From: Ailurus styani
Taxonomy: Eukaryota; Chordata; Mammalia; Carnivora; Ailuridae
Length of the DNA: 64,000 bases
Reading direction: 5' to 3'
Assembly: GCA_002007465.1 (NCBI GenBank)
Contig: LNAC01000109.1
Span: 2,107,128 to 2,171,127, forward strand
The position numbers were made by a program, and so were the translations under genes. The notes beneath the pieces were generated by a model. That model searched no databases, was not told where the DNA came from, and was given only the letters and a program-made list of their open reading frames with translations. The number at the start of each line of letters is the position of its first letter. Positions within the stretch are counted from its first letter, which is position 1. Positions 54,004 to 63,995 of this stretch are shown here, one piece after another.

Positions 54004-54156
54004 TTCGAGAGAGAGCGTGAGCAGGGGGTTGGGAGGAGGGCAGAGGGGGAGAGAGAATCCCAAGCAGACTCCCTGCTGAGCACAGAGCCCTGAGATCATG
54101 ACCTGAGCCGAAATCAAGAGTCAGACATTAACTGACTGAGCCACCCAGGCACCCCA
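53961..54156 (-). mobile_element. CAN-SINE with 20-bp TSD, minus strand
   Basis: (ATTT)n at 53,967-54,005, body 'gagcgtgagcagggggttgg', head complement 'gagccacccaggcacccc'. 'caaagtccctgttaataatt' (53,941-53,960) and the same word with one change (54,157-54,176) frame it. First SINE after a 17-kb gap. Confidence 0.94.
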
Positions 54157-54187
54157 CAAAGTCCCTGTGAATAATTAAAGGCTCTTT

Positions 54188-54383
54188 GGGATGCCTGGGT
54201 GGCTCAGTCGGTTAAGCATCTGCCTTCAGCTCAGGTCCTGATCCCAGGTTCCTGGGATCGAGTTCCACATCGGGTTCCTTGCTTGGCAGGGAGCCTGCTT
54301 CTCTGTCTGCCTGCAGCTCCTTCTGCTTGTGCTCTCTCTCAAATAAATAAATAAATAAATAAATAAATAAAATCTTTTAAAAA
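54188..54383 (+). mobile_element. CAN-SINE, plus strand, 11 bp after the first one's TSD
   Basis: 'gggatgcctgggtggctcag' head, CT body and a nine-unit AAAT tail. 'taaaggctctt' and 'ataaggctctc' are a probable target duplication. With the preceding minus-strand SINE it forms an inverted pair about 30 bp apart. Confidence 0.93.
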
Positions 54384-55389
54384 ATAAGGCTCTCATAAGT
54401 CCTGCCTAGCTGCCAAGTTCAGTGTTTCCCCAGTTTATTGGATCCAGAACCTTTTTCTTTCCTCTCCTCCAACCACGTTCCATGGAGCATCACTTGGGAT
54501 ACACAACCAAAGTGCAAAGTGGCATTGTCCCCAGCCACCTAGACACAGACGACCTTTCTGGAGTTCCAGGAAGGAAAAACAGAAGCTGGGGGAATGTCTC
54601 GTTCAGAGGCCCTGTGGCAGAGAGAGTGGGAGACTTAGGAGATCCACGAAGGATCAGCATGGATGTCCTTCTCTCCACCTCCAGGAGACCCCAACTCCAG
54701 AGCCACTGTCCCCAGAAAAGGTGTCATCGAGCAGAAGCCTCAAAGGAGGGGCCAGCTTAGCTGAAAGGGGAGGTTGGAGGGGCTGCCGCTCTTGGAAAAG
54801 AGAGGCGTGGGTCGGCTGGAGCGCCTAGCCAACAACACAGGAACGACAGGCATCTCCCAGTATCCTCTGGAGGAAGTTCAATTTCATCCTTTGGCTGGAC
54901 TTGAACCAAAGACCAGCTCATGTCTCCATTCTGTCTTCTGCAAGTTCCTCTGCATCCCCCCCACTCCCGAGGCCTGGGACAACCTCCCAGCCCCCACCTG
55001 TGTGCTCGGAGGTGTCGTCTTTGGGGTGGAGGGGAGAGAGTCCTGCTTCAGCTCCCCGCCTCCTGCCCAGACTCTTGGCTGCCTCCTGAAGCCGGACAAT
55101 GCAGGGAAATGTTTGCACCCAAACAACTCCACTGCGTCAGGAACTGCCTGACCCTGCCCAGGAAAGAGATCTCCTGCCACTCCACCCTGCGGCCCCCTCA
55201 GTCTGGGGACCGGAGACCGGAGCTGGCGGGGTGGCCCCGCAGAGGGGTCGGCAGAGCAGAAGGGGTCAGCGGCAGCCCCGATGGGGGCGGGAGCGGGGCT
55301 CAGGGTCATCTCTCTCTAGGGACTGGGGCTTTCCTTCCTGCCTACAACAGAAAGAGAGTTCTGTCCCGCCTGTGGGATGGGCAAGAGCC
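54384..55389. other. GC-rich unique sequence, no gene recognised
   Basis: Frames 54,422-54,760, 54,774-55,151 and 54,920-55,468 overlap on the plus strand with minus-strand competitors. None shows a domain. Confidence 0.4.
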
Positions 55390-55477
55390 AGATTGTCAAT
55401 ATTTATCTGGAGAGCCTCAGCCCTGGATTCATCTGGCCGAAGATAATGAAAAGAGCACTTTGATGTGATTTGAGAAA
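55390..55477. promoter_or_regulatory. Candidate element with paired GATA and a TCF-like motif
   Basis: TTATCT (55,403-55,408) and AGATAA (55,441-55,446) are opposed GATA words 32 bp apart, followed by CTTTGATGT (55,458-55,466), a TCF/LEF-like word. The patch is AT-richer than its surroundings. Inference from motifs only. Confidence 0.35.
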
Positions 55478-55640
55478 TGCATTCATTCATTCAACAAGCA
55501 TTCGCAGCCCCTCGGTGCTGTGCCAAGCCCCGGGCACAGCACTGGGGATCCAGGAGTAGATGAGCCCCGCCGTGCCCTGGAGAGGTCTAGGGGCAGATAC
55601 GGGCCCCCCAGAATAGAACAGGGGGCAGGTGGGCCCGTCA
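55478..55640 (-). mobile_element. L2-type 3' end in reverse
   Basis: 'gcattcattcattcaacaag' then 'tgctgtgccaagccccgggc' and 'actggggatccaggagtaga' is the reverse complement of the L2 3' end, with the (TTCA)n tail first. Confidence 0.7.
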
Positions 55641-55743
55641 TCAAATGCACCCGCAGCTGTGGCCACCCAGCTCGGGGAGCCACGGGTCAGCGCTGCTTGC
55701 AAAAGCAGAGGTCACCGTCCCTGTGTTTGATAAAGACTAAAAT

Positions 55744-55757
55744 GCCCTCTGGTGGCT
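55744..55757 (-). promoter_or_regulatory. CTCF-like core motif
   Basis: GCCCTCTGGTGG (55,744-55,755) is the complement of CCACCAGAGGGC and fits the CTCF core consensus at every fixed position. On the plus strand the site reads in reverse. It lies outside any recognised repeat. Binding is not shown. Confidence 0.5.
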
Positions 55758-56219
55758 CCCCTCCCAGCAGCCCTTCCCATCCGCTCCGATTCCGCCCTCG
55801 CCAACCCCAACAAGCCCCGAGGTGAAGAACACCAGGTGCGGGCCAGCGAACGTTGTTTAGAGCAGCGCCAGGGGAAAGCAGATGGGCCTCTCCTTGCGCG
55901 TTAGCACGGACATGGCCCCACGTGACGCCACCACCGGGGTGACCTCCAGGCATTCCTGGCGCACGGAACTTCAGGGCACAGCAGCTCCCTGTTTCCAGCA
56001 GTGGGAGGTAGAGGGGAGAGAGCCAGTGACCCCCAAGTCCCAGTGGGGATCTTCTTGGTAGCCTGGAAGAGGCCGAGGCCCAGATGGAAGGAGCTGCGGG
56101 GGGGGGGGGGGCCAGCCTGCTTGTCGCAACCCCTCACGCCCACCTCGCCTGCGAGCCAGAGACTGTGTTTTTGTCTTTCGGGGGTCTGGGGGGGGGAAGG
56201 GGTGTGGCTCAGGGCCTCG
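55758..56219. other. GC-rich unique sequence with a G homopolymer
   Basis: A run of 14 G stands at 56,098-56,111. No gene or repeat recognised. A second G-rich stretch is at 56,180-56,200. Confidence 0.5.
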
Positions 56220-56600
56220 AGTGATGAGTTAAGTGACAATGAATTTGAACCACATGGAGCTCGGGCTTAAGGGGAAAGTGTTTTGGTGAAACGCAGCTGG
56301 AATTTCATCAGCCCCCACCCCCCAGACGGTATAAAAATAGTCCGGGCCAGGCAGGCTCTGACCCACAGGCCTGGCCCAATTTCGCCGCCCCCTGTCCCGG
56401 AGAGACGCTTGGAGTGGCCTCTTTCCCTGAATCTGGGTTTCGTAATCTGGCCTTGTTGTTTTGGTCGCCTGTTTGTTGACTGGCCTGATTCGTCTGGGAG
56501 GATTTGCTCCCTGATGAGCTCCCCGCTGCTTGGCTTTGAAGAGAGAGCGAGGCAGGCAGACCCTCTCTCGCTGGTGGTAACAAGGCCCAAGGGGCTGGAA
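56220..56600 (+). promoter_or_regulatory. Promoter-like island with TATA/MEF2-like word
   Basis: TATAAAAATAG at 56,330-56,340 can be read as a TATA box or, in ATAAAAATAG, a MEF2 site with one mismatch. CAGCTG at 56,294-56,299 is a muscle-type E-box 31 bp upstream. The patch to 56,580 is less repetitive, with 'tgttgttttggtcgcctgtt'. No exon is recognised downstream; frame 56,283-56,657 has no known domain. Confidence 0.35.
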
Positions 56601-56777
56601 GAAGCTGGAAAGATGGGCACAGGCACCGCCCGGGGGACTGGTGGGGAAGCCCTATGATCTTGGGAATGTGGGTGGGCCGGGGCGGGGGATGGGGTGTTGC
56701 TCTGGACACGAGGGTGAGAAGCTGGCTTCACCTAAGCAAGAACCAGAAGGTTCTATGAACATCTCAAATCCAGCCTT

Positions 56778-56872
56778 GTTCCTCAGAAGGGGAAACTGAG
56801 GCCCAGGGCGGGAGGTAGGTGATTCCAGGCATTAGAACCTATTAACAGCACAATCAGGACTCACCCCAAGCA
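56778..56872 (-). mobile_element. MIR fragment, minus strand
   Basis: 'cctcagaaggggaaactgag' followed by 'gcccagggcgggaggtaggt' and 'aacagcacaatcaggactca' is a reverse MIR core. Confidence 0.6.
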
Positions 56873-58299
56873 AGGACGTCTGCTTCCCAGCACAGGGCCC
56901 GGCCCCCAGGAGGCATCCAGGGTGTTGGTGGACTAAGAAAATGCTCCGAGCCCCCAGTCCTCCGCTGAGAGGAAGGAGACAGAGCGGGAGCTGGGCGCCC
57001 CGGGCAGACGGAGAAGCTGGACAGGACTCTACCACTCTGAGCAGCTGTCATCCCATTCCCCCAGACGTGAATGGTGGGAGCCGCTCCCGAGGGCACCCCC
57101 CCCCAAGGCCGGGAAGGAGAGGGGATATGCTACTGATGTCCTTGCAGACCCAGAACCAGGGCCCAGGGGACAGCAGCCCCCGGAGGGAACGAGAGGCGCC
57201 CACCGGGGAGCCAGGGGCTGTGGGGATGGGGACAGAGCCCCCAGCAGCAGCATCCCTCAGACCAGCTGACGAAGCCGCTGACCTCACAGTCCAGAGTCAG
57301 GTGCGCTAGACCAGGGTGGGACCCTGCCCCCCTGGGGGGAAGCGGGATAAGGAGCGTCGGCCCTGAGTGAGCCACAGGCCTCATGGGCCACCTGGGGAAC
57401 CAGTGCCCTAGCCTGGGCACCCACGTTCCCCTCCAGAGCACCGAGGCTCAGGGAGACTTGGTCCCGGGGACTAGGACGGACCCGGAGTAAGTGGTCCAGG
57501 CACTGGGACCCTGGCAAGTGGCAGCAAAGGGCTCTGGGCTCTCCCCCGAGCTATGAGCTGAGCCACACCTTCCCCATCTGTGAGGACAGCGCCCCAGGTT
57601 AGGGGAGGGGCCGGGAGGGGCCGGGGTAAGCCCACCTGGGGAGGCTGTGGGGGTTAAGCCGGGCCTCTCTGTGCAGCCTGAGGCAGGGGCCCTGTGTCCA
57701 CCACCTCTTCTGGCCCTCACAGGCTGCCCAGGGCGGAGGAGGGAGGTGCTATCCGGGCTGAACCAGCGGTTTCCTCCTCTTGCCAAGTTCAACTATGTAC
57801 AGTCCAGTTAATCTGGGTCTTAGCAGGAGCCTCCTCTGCTTCCTTTCTCCCCAGGCTGGAGCCCCCTGGAGAGAGCCAAGTCCCCGGGGACCACAGGACA
57901 AGACCAGCATCCCTCCTTCCTGCCTGGGTCTCCCCACACCAGCCTGGGCCACAGAACCTCAAAGGCATGTAGGAGACATGGCCCAGGGACCCCCTTCCCC
58001 CCACACCACTGCCCCCTGCCCCGTGGAGCCTGGGACCCGGCCTGTCTAGAAAGCCCTGCTGACCTGGTCTGGGCTGCCCCCCCTCACTTCCCAGAAGGGT
58101 TCCGCTCCTCCCACTCCTATTGTCCTCCCCCTTGGCCCTCGGCCAGCCCCCAAGTCCAAGCTGAGACCACTCCAAGCCAGCCAGTGAGGGAATGGGGGCA
58201 TCGGGCACGGGCTCTGGGAAGTCTCGGTGTGCCCCAGGAGTTGGGGAAATGGAGGTTTCTCTTGGCAGGGGTGGGAATTAGGGGCTCAGTGAGAGGGGT
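56873..58299. other. GC-rich unique sequence, no gene recognised
   Basis: Dense overlapping frames (for example 56,941-57,309 plus and 57,789-58,208 minus), all without domains. No transposon recognised. Confidence 0.4.
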
Positions 58300-58485
58300 C
58301 AGAACAGGTCTGGATTCGAAACTCTTGTCAGCGGGGTGGACAAGTGACTGACCCACTCTGAGCCTCGGTTTCTTCATCTGTAAAATGGGCATGCGCAGGA
58401 CACCTTCCTGCCACGCCTTGGGGAGGGAGATATTACGTCACGTAAGACCATGCTCAGCACAAAGGAGGCGCACAGTGAGGTTGGC
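58300..58485 (+). mobile_element. MIR, plus strand, carrying a CRE-like palindrome
   Basis: 'gattcgaaactcttgtcagc', 'ctgacccactctgagcctcg' and 'gtttcttcatctgtaaaatg' followed by 'ggcatgcg' follow the MIR consensus. Near its 3' part the 13-mer TTACGTCACGTAA (58,433-58,445) is a perfect palindrome around a central C. Confidence 0.8.
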
Positions 58486-58555
58486 TGCCGCGTTCACCCC
58501 AAAGAGGGAAGGCGCTCCGGTTGGTGGGAGAGTTTGTTAGAAGGTTGCTGTGGGA

Positions 58556-58751
58556 GGCGCCTGGGTGGCTCAGTGGGTCATGATCGCCTTCGGCTCAGGT
58601 CATGATCTCAGGGTCCTGGGATGGAGCCCCGCATCGGGCTTCCTGCTTAGCAGGGAGCCTGCTTCCTCCTCTCTCTCTCTGCCTACTTGTAATCTCGCTC
58701 TCTCTGTCAAATAAATAAATAAAATCTTAAAAAAAAAAAAAAAGAAGAAGA
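58556..58751 (+). mobile_element. Mustelid-type CAN-SINE with 17-bp TSD
   Basis: 'ggcgcctgggtggctcagtg' head with a disturbed segment, 'ggtcatgatcgccttcggct', and the subtype word 'ctacttgtaatctcgctctc'. 'agaaggttgctgtggga' (58,539-58,555) and 'agaaggttcctgtggga' (58,752-58,768) frame it. Confidence 0.95.
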
Positions 58752-58969
58752 AGAAGGTTCCTGTGGGACAAGGAGGGTCGGTCAGAGTAGTCCAGACAGG
58801 ACAGGGGGACAAGACAAGGCGACCCCTGTGACCAAGCTGCCTCTGCTTTTCCTCCCAGGCTGGGGACAGCAGCATCACTTCTCAGGACCCGAAAGCCACC
58901 CCGTTTCTGCCTCCCTCTGTCCCTTCTCCAGCTCTGTCTCCAGTGTCCTCCTTCCCCCGCCCTCATGCC

Positions 58970-59185
58970 TAGAGGCAGTGGTTAAGGACACGGACTTTGA
59001 ACCCAACTCTGCCCCGCGTCATGGCTGAGTGGACCTGAAGCCTCAGGGTCCCCGTCTGTAAAATGGGTCCGTGATGACAACACGGACCCTCTGTTGCAAG
59101 GGAGCCTGGAATGAGTTAATACCAGGAAAGCCCTCAGAATGGTCTCTGGCCCATGGTGAAGACTCAATAAATTCTAGCCCTTGTG
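58970..59185 (+). mobile_element. MIR, plus strand, nearly full length
   Basis: 'gaggcagtggttaaggacac', 'ggactttgaacccaactctg', 'gtctgtaaaatgggtccgtg' and 'gaagactcaataaattctag' follow the MIR consensus from start to tail. Confidence 0.87.
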
Positions 59186-60430
59186 ATTTTCTTATTTGTG
59201 TCTCCGTCCCGCCTGTTTGTTGAGTCAGATTTTCCGTGGGTGAGGAGGTAGAGCAGGAGGCATGAAGCTCCGTGGTTTCCATTGCCTGGAGCTCCAGGTC
59301 CTCCAGGCTGGAGGCTGGAGCAGTAAAGGATTCCTTTCATTTCAGGCCAGTGATGCTCTGATAAATCGAGACCACAGGAGGCTAACCTTAACCCAGGCCT
59401 CGAAGGCGGAGCCACCCGCAGAGCCCAGGCTGTTCTGGGCGGGGCGGCCCCAGGGCCCTGAGCACCCGGCCACAGGCTGGTGACATCTCTCTGCAGGTTC
59501 AACGCCCTTTCCCTCCACCCATGCCTCCCCAACCACTCTCTATGCCCAATACCTGGCCTCCACCCCAGGCCTGTTTCTACCTCCTGCTGCAGGAGGCTCA
59601 GAGTCTGAGAAAGCAGCATCTTGGAAGCCTAGGATCTGGGAATTCTAGGGCCTCAGCATAGCGAGAGGAGCTCACTGCTACAATGACTGCGACAAGGTCC
59701 CCGTGCTGTCGCTCAGGAGGGCCCCGTGGCCCCAGGGAGGTCAGGAGGGCAGTCTGAGGGGGAGCTGGTCCCGGCCACCACGGGGCAGTTCCCATGGCTC
59801 AGAAGTTTCCTCTGAGCCAGACCGGCATCGCGCCCCTGGCTGCCCCGCGGTGTGTCCCTGTCCCCAGAAGCCCCTTGCCCCGCGCATCCTGTCGGCATGC
59901 CAGCCCTGGCTCCCTGGGGCAACCCCCTTTCCCGGGCCCTCTTCCCTGTGTCTGGGGCCTCTGGGGCGACCTCTATCCCCATCCTTCCGAGCACGAGTAT
60001 TGGCCAGGCAATGGGGAGGAGAAGGGAAGTGACAGCCAGACGCATCGTGTGAGACGGGCTTCATGACAGGGACTCGGTACGGTCCCCCACAGCTGGCGGG
60101 CACCCCCATAGAACCCTCGGCACCCTGGGTGGGGGAGGCCCAGGCAGGCCACCCTGGGGGGCCTGGAGACTCTTTCAAGCGATGCCAAGGGCTGCCGGAC
60201 AAGTTGGTGCAGAGTGCCAGCTGTCACCACTCTTGGCAAGGAACATGTGTCCCCATTATGTCAAAACTCTGCTATTCCCCCAGGCAGCCCCCGGGAGAAG
60301 CCCTGTGAGCTGTGCCATCCAGAAAGGAAGAGCGAGGCCCTTGGGCACGGGGCCCCCAGTTCAGGGAGGGAACCCCAGGCAGCCCCAGCTCCAGCCCCGC
60401 CAGGCACGGGCAAGGAGGAGCGACCCCAGA
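59186..60430. other. GC-rich unique sequence, no gene recognised
   Basis: Overlapping frames up to 153 codons on both strands (59,164-59,619 and 59,741-60,202 minus; 60,182-60,565 plus). No domains. Confidence 0.4.
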
Positions 60431-60441
60431 GCTCCAGCCCT

Positions 60442-60621
60442 CCAGATGTGCAGCCAGCATTCCGTTGTGGAGACAGGGTGGAGCGGCCGCCAGGGGCCCA
60501 GATGGGCCGCATTAACCTGGGAGCAGGCTCTTCGGGGCCCAGATGCTCCGTGTTTAGCCGGCTAGCCGGCTTCGGGCTCCAGATGTGGGGCTGAGCTGGG
60601 GGCGGGACACGGCTCCAGATG
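60442..60621 (+). promoter_or_regulatory. Cluster of five CCAGATG E-box words
   Basis: CCAGATG starts at 60,442, 60,498, 60,539, 60,579 and 60,615, always on the plus strand, with spacings 56, 41, 40 and 36. CAGATG is a bHLH-type E-box. A perfect 14-bp palindrome GCCGGCTAGCCGGC (60,557-60,570) and CATTCC (60,459-60,464) lie among them. Could be a homotypic enhancer cluster or a decayed minisatellite. Confidence 0.45.
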
Positions 60622-62815
60622 GAGGGAGTCCGAGCGGGAGGGCACAGGGCTCAGCTGCAGAGCCCTGGGCATGGGCGTCTGGGGCTTTGGGGACCGGGAC
60701 AAGGGGCCCCCACACTCGCCCTCTCCAGCACCCCCAATCCCAGGGCCAAAAGGGGTTCAGGGTTCACAAAAGAAAATTCTGACTCAGGAGCCACAGAGCC
60801 CAAAGGCTCACGCCTCATGTGTGAGTAGCGATAGAACCCAGGGACCTGCCCTGGGTCACAGAAGCTAGGGACAGGCAGGACCCCAGCTGGAGCAGAGGAG
60901 CTGATGTCCCTCCAATCACAGGCAGCGTTGGGGGAGGGAGCTCTTGCCTCTCACAGAAATGCACCCACCTGGACACCCTTGTGCAAGCATCGAGAGGAGG
61001 CTCTGTCCTGACATTCGAGGCAGGGTCTGTGGGGTGGAGGGCACAGTCCAGCCCCAGGAGAGTCTCTGAGTTTGCAGCCTTGCCCTGGAGCTGACTGTCC
61101 CCAGCCTCCCCCTAGTCCAGACGGTGCTAGTCCATTTGGGAAGCGGAGGGACAGGAGGGCAGCTAGGCAGAGAGGACCTGGGCCAACTGCTGACCCCCCG
61201 GGGGCCCCAGGCCCCTAGCCGCCAAGGTGAGGTGGTAGGAGAGATGGTCCTATTCACTGAGCACCCACCTCCAAGCCCCTCACCTTTGGGTCCCCACAAC
61301 TCCCGTGCAGGGTGTGGGGTCCTCATCTCGCAAGTGGACAGCTCTCTTAGATGAACCACCGGGCCAGGCCAAGCCGAGCCAGGCAGAGCAGGAGGAATAT
61401 CAGGGATGTGCCGCTGACCTGGGCTTGGTCATGGACTTGAGGCTCTGCAGGCTGTGGCTCAACATGGCATCTGTGGAAGACTTTTGTAAGGGAGCCCAGG
61501 TGAGGAGCTGTCCCTGGGGCCTGGCCCTCCTGTCCCCATATAGCCCATCTGCCCTGGATAGTGGGACAGCCAAGAAGCCCTGAGACCCCCCAGCCTGAGC
61601 CCCAGGCATGCCGCAGCCCCTCCTGCCACCCAGGCGGCCCTCAACCTAGAGAACTGGAAGTTCTCAATGTCTCCTCCTCCATGTCAGGAGCCGCGCCCCT
61701 GCCGCCCCCTTTCCCCAGGCCCTAGAAGGGCTGCTGCGATTGCAGGGATGAGGGCAAGGTGGGCCCACCGGCCATATCTGCACACTGGCCCCCTTCTGGG
61801 CTTGGAGCCGGGAGGGCATGGAGGCTGCAGAGGGCAAAAGTCGGAGGCCAGGCCCAACTGACTGCCAGGGGCACAGCCAGGAGACCCAGCCCAGAAGAGA
61901 CCTCGGAGTGGATACAGCTCCTGGGCCCCTGAGGGCAAGGGAAGCAGGCACAGCTACCCCCCAGGGCTGGCGGGCATCCTGCAGGCTCCTTCTGACCCTG
62001 CTCCGGCAAAGCCCCCCGGGGAGGGAGAGAGCAGGACAGCAGGGTGCAGCCTGGGTAGGGAGGCCGGTGGGGGGAGAGGGCTGAGCCGAAGCACTGATGG
62101 GTTATGTCAGGCCAGCGCTCCGGGGAGGGGGTTGCGCCTCTCAGCTCTGGTCGCCCCACGTGCGGCCCATGCCCGAGAGCTCGGCCTGGAGAGATGCTGG
62201 CTTGCTTCTGAGTGTGGCATGGGGGCCGGGGAGGGGGCTGCTGGGACGCTAGCAGGGAAGTCTCGGCCAGCCACAGTGGCCAGGAAGGCCGGATCGGGAT
62301 GAGCCCCTCACCAGCTGCGGGGTCGGGCATGGGGGCCATGTGGCTTGGTTTGCTGGGGTCCAGAGCCCCAGGGACTACCCCCAAGCCTCTGGAGGGCTCT
62401 CTCCAGCTCCTCACTTCCTCTGCTGCCCACACCCTACCCCAGGGCTCCAGGACCCCATCCCTCAAATCAAGGGACCCCCATTTCTCACTTGGAGGCTCTG
62501 CCTGCCATCTGCCCAGCTCGCCCCCCCATTCAGCAAGCTGCACCTGGACAGCGCCTGACGCCCCTGTTTCTCCTGAGGTTGGGATGGTGTCGGGAGCCGG
62601 GGGACAGGGGGATGCCAGAAAATGAGCCCCTTTCCCGGGGCTGTGGGCTCAGGGGTGCATGGGAGCTCGAGGAAGAAGAGGGGAGCTCATTGCAAGCCAG
62701 GTCAGTGAAAGGCCAGCGACTCAGGCCGGGGACGGAGGAGGGGGCCCCTCGCAGTCCGTCGTGGCTGGGCAGCCAGGGCCCTGTGTGTCTTGGCGGAGCG
62801 GGACCCCTGGGCAGC
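60622..62815. other. GC-rich unique sequence, no gene recognised
   Basis: Includes the 273-codon minus frame 61,722-62,543, overlapped by frames in other phases, with proline/glycine-rich composition and no domain. 61,240-61,330 has weak reverse-MIR wording ('attcactgagcacccacctc'). Confidence 0.4.
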
Positions 62816-62945
62816 CAGGTATGTAACAATTCCAGCCATTTCCTGCCCTATTAATGAGAAAGGGGCTGATATAAATATACACTCAGCATAAATAAATACA
62901 GGCCAGGCCCGGGGCTGCATAGCAGACAGATTGCGTGGAGCTGCT
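62816..62945. other. Candidate conserved non-coding element
   Basis: An AT-rich core, 'cctattaatgagaaaggggc' (62,847) and 'gatataaatatacactcagc' (62,868) with 'ataaataaatacaggcc' after it, is embedded in very GC-rich DNA. No repeat recognised. TATAAATA could act as a TATA-type box; inference only. Confidence 0.33.
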
Positions 62946-63214
62946 GGCCAGCCCTTCAGCCAGCTCCCCCCACCCTGCCCGCAGCACCCCCCTCACCGCC
63001 CCCCACTTGTTTTCCTCCAGCAGGCCAGGGCCCCTCCACACACACAGGCCCGAGGCAGATGGACTGGCCGCCCTCACCCTAGGCCTCAGGAATGGGGTTC
63101 CCGTGGCCCCTGGGAGGGCAGCAGGCCCGAGAGAGGGAGCTGGGTTCCTGGTCCCTCCTGCCTCACACACAGACCTGGTGACGGCCCTGGGAGGCCTGAG
63201 CCCTATAATCAGGA
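62946..63214. other. GC-rich unique sequence, no gene recognised
   Basis: Short frames on both strands without known domains. Nothing else seen. Confidence 0.4.
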
Positions 63215-63330
63215 CTACTCATAGGTGGGGAAACTGAGGCTCACAGGCCTAAGGTCACATAGCTGGCAAGCTGTGGATCGGGGATTCAAACCAGAGGCTT
63301 TCTCGCCCCAAGGCCTCTGAGCTGCCCACT
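63215..63330 (-). mobile_element. MIR, minus strand
   Basis: 'aggtggggaaactgaggctc', 'cctaaggtcacatagctggc' and 'atcggggattcaaaccagag' form a clear reverse MIR core. Confidence 0.85.
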
Positions 63331-63977
63331 CTGTGCGAGGGGCAACTAGGGCAGCCTCTTTCCTTCCTGCCTTCCTCCTAAGCCCCAGTCCCTGGATGCC
63401 AGGGTCCTCTGAAGGCCCTGGAGGACTTCTGGACCTGCAGCTCCACGGAGCCAGACCTCAGCTCGGGCAAGATGCACGGGCAGCCCCCGCCCCAGCCCAC
63501 CCCACCCCTGCTCCAGACCACCTCCCGGCCGGAGCATCCAGGTCCCTGAGGTCCCCCGAGTGCTGGCTGTCCCATCGGGGATAATTCGGTCACCCCACAC
63601 TGCACAGACCTGGAAACTGTTCCCAGGGGGACTCAGGTGTCAGCCTATGCTCTGGAACCCAGCCGGGGGCCCTTCCCTCGGCACAGGTGAGCCACAGCAG
63701 CTAGGAAAAGCCAGGTGCAGAGACGTTCGGAGACTGGCGACCTTCATACAGCACGGGGCAAATCTGGGGCCGGCACCCAGGGCTGCGGTGCGTTCCTCTC
63801 TTGTAAACCCAATTCAAACGCCCCCTCCTTCAGGAAGCCTTCCCAGCCACACTGGGCCAAAGGATGGGCTCCCAGTCTGCCCTCAGGCCTACTCTGCCTC
63901 CCAGGCCTTGAGGTATCCTCTCCCCAGTGTGTCGTGTGAGTGGGCACTTAGCCCAGGCAGCCGCACTGGAGTGTCCA
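63331..63977. other. GC-rich unique sequence, no gene recognised
   Basis: Frames 63,333-63,584 and their minus-strand competitors have no known domain. Nothing else seen. Confidence 0.4.
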
Positions 63978-63995
63978 CCCCCCCCCCCCCCCCCN
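63978..63995. repeat. Poly-C run ending in an undetermined base
   Basis: Seventeen C in a row are followed by the only N of the window at 63,995. The run length is probably an assembly estimate. Confidence 0.9.

Noticed and set aside
61722..62543. 273-codon open frame, minus strand
   Set aside because: Proline/glycine-rich composition from GC bias, overlapped by frames in both directions, no domain or exon-like boundary.
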